64,000 nucleotides of DNA, taken from Flexithrix dorotheae DSM 6795. Its GTDB lineage: Bacteria > Bacteroidota > Bacteroidia > Cytophagales > Flammeovirgaceae. This document shows positions 63,379 through 64,000 of this stretch, in pieces. The position numbers and the translations under genes were made by a program. The stretch spans positions 124,001 through 188,000 of the forward strand of contig NZ_KB903520.1 of NCBI RefSeq assembly GCF_000379765.1, written 5' to 3'. Every line of letters begins with the position of its first letter. Positions within the stretch are counted from its first letter, which is position 1. Below the pieces are notes generated by a model that saw only the letters and a program-made list of their open reading frames with translations, was not told the DNA's origin and did not search any database.

Positions 63379-64000
63379 TTATTTTTCCTGAAGAAGTTCG
63401 TTTAATTTTTTAATGGTAACTGTTTCTTCTTCGAAACTGATTTTGGATTTAATCTGGTCAAGCACTTTTTCCTGAAATACCTGCTCGAACACCTGATCGT
63501 AATTTCGGCCATTCTCGTAGCTCAGGTAATTATTCACAAACTCATCCATCTGGCCTTCTTCCAAAGGAATATTGTATCCCATGAATTGTTGTTTGATATT
63601 GATGGCTGCCTGTGCTTTGATTTCTTCAGGCTCTACCTTAAGGTCTGCATCTTTAAACACCTTATTTCCAATTACTCTCCACTTTACAGCCTCTTTGAAT
63701 TCTGGGAATTTCTCTTCCACCTGCTCGTCAGTAAGCCCTTCCTCATTGGTCATTTTGAAAGTTTTCTTCAAAAATTCCTCTGGCATATCTACTGAAACTT
63801 TTTCAGTTAAGCCATCTCTGATTAATTTGGAAGTTAAAGACTCTGCAGCAGGTTTGTTTACCTCTGCCAGTTTTTCTTTAAGGGCATCCTCAAATTCCGC
63901 TTCGGTAGTAATGTCTTTTGCTTCCTCTTCTCCAAGAATTTTTTTGAAAAATTCTTCATTCATTTCAGGATCTGCATTCCTTGTAATTTCAAGAATGGTC
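63379..64000 (-). CDS. tig: Trigger factor, C-terminal part
   Basis: Ribosome-associated chaperone and prolyl isomerase, here only the last ~207 residues; the gene enters from the right edge. The reading frame stays open upstream of the first internal ATG at 63963 through 64000 (residues ILEITRNADPEMNEEFF). NEEFFKKILGEE, EFEDALKEKLAEVN and the helical C-terminal arms (DLKVEPEEIKAQAA, QVFEQVFQEKVLDQIKSKI) are characteristic of the SurA-like C-terminal domain in Bacteroidota trigger factor. The N-terminal ribosome-binding and PPIase domains are outside the window. Confidence 0.9.
   Translation of the reverse strand, partial: TILEITRNADPEMNEEFFKKILGEEEAKDITTEAEFEDALKEKLAEVNKPAAESLTSKLIRDGLTEKVSVDMPEEFLKKTFKMTNEEGLTDEQVEEKFPEFKEAVKWRVIGNKVFKDADLKVEPEEIKAQAAINIKQQFMGYNIPLEEGQMDEFVNNYLSYENGRNYDQVFEQVFQEKVLDQIKSKISFEEETVTIKKLNELLQEK

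Overview
The window reads as chromosomal DNA of a member of the Bacteroidota, most likely order Cytophagales (aerobic, gliding or marine relatives of Cyclobacteriaceae/Marivirga). This is inferred from gene content: a type IX secretion (T9SS) C-terminal sorting domain, an ExbB-ExbD-ExbD set with the usual Bacteroidota extra membrane protein, bacillithiol enzyme BshC, DUF3467 and DUF4136 proteins, an FtsK-LolA pair, 7TMR-DISM and propeller sensor proteins, low GC, few Shine-Dalgarno sequences, and several TAnnTTTG-type -7 promoter boxes. No rRNA, CRISPR array, transposase or integrase was seen. Two tRNA genes are present: Ser(GGA) and Pro(GGG).

Layout. 1-7 kb: edge of a propeller sensor gene, lptB, a GH3-family protein, an M90-type peptidase, a secreted SGNH esterase and asparaginase. 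7-12 kb: tRNA-Ser, the exbB-exbD energy-transduction operon, DUF3467, and an unusual membrane protein carrying two ExbD-like periplasmic domains. 11.7-18.4 kb: CDGSH protein, LuxC-like acyl-CoA reductase divergent from a ferredoxin, an MFS/LacI pair, a lipoprotein, and pncB behind a 16-bp perfect palindrome. 18.8-26.5 kb: envelope and division genes (ftsK, lolA, GT2, GT39, a YbhN-like membrane protein, lolD). 26.9-32.6 kb: a propeller-SpoIIE phosphatase, pdxH and an M19 dipeptidase.

32.7-35 kb: tRNA-Pro followed by an AT-rich single-gene insertion coding for a 581-residue protein. It has a PD-(D/E)xK nuclease-like core, an N-terminal alpha/beta region and a C-terminal beta-barrel-like tail. 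It is a candidate solitary defence or island gene. 35-45 kb: a fused phosphoserine phosphatase-phosphoglycerate dehydrogenase, a pseudouridine synthase, a 1648-residue secreted metzincin with a T9SS signal, and a YfiR-like protein. 45-47.8 kb: an orphan glycosyltransferase tail, bshC and an M15-like membrane peptidase.

47.9-55.1 kb is the most intriguing regulatory block. Two different sensor kinases (7TM-DISM and TPR types) precede one LytTR response regulator. They are followed by a small lipoprotein gene and a receiver-less LytTR gene. Two intergenic sites, about 1.2 kb apart, share the same operator-plus-promoter geometry: GTTCACGAAC, 15 nt, GCGAAC, 28 nt, then a CATnTTTAT box. The second site lies just upstream of a short terminator-ended stretch that could encode a small RNA. 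55-64 kb: a DUF255 thioredoxin-fold protein, yebC, a sugar porter, a DUF4136/beta-barrel/BIG2-DM13 envelope cluster, a hemerythrin and the C-terminal end of trigger factor.

All functions are assigned by reading motifs and family resemblance only; no database search was possible.
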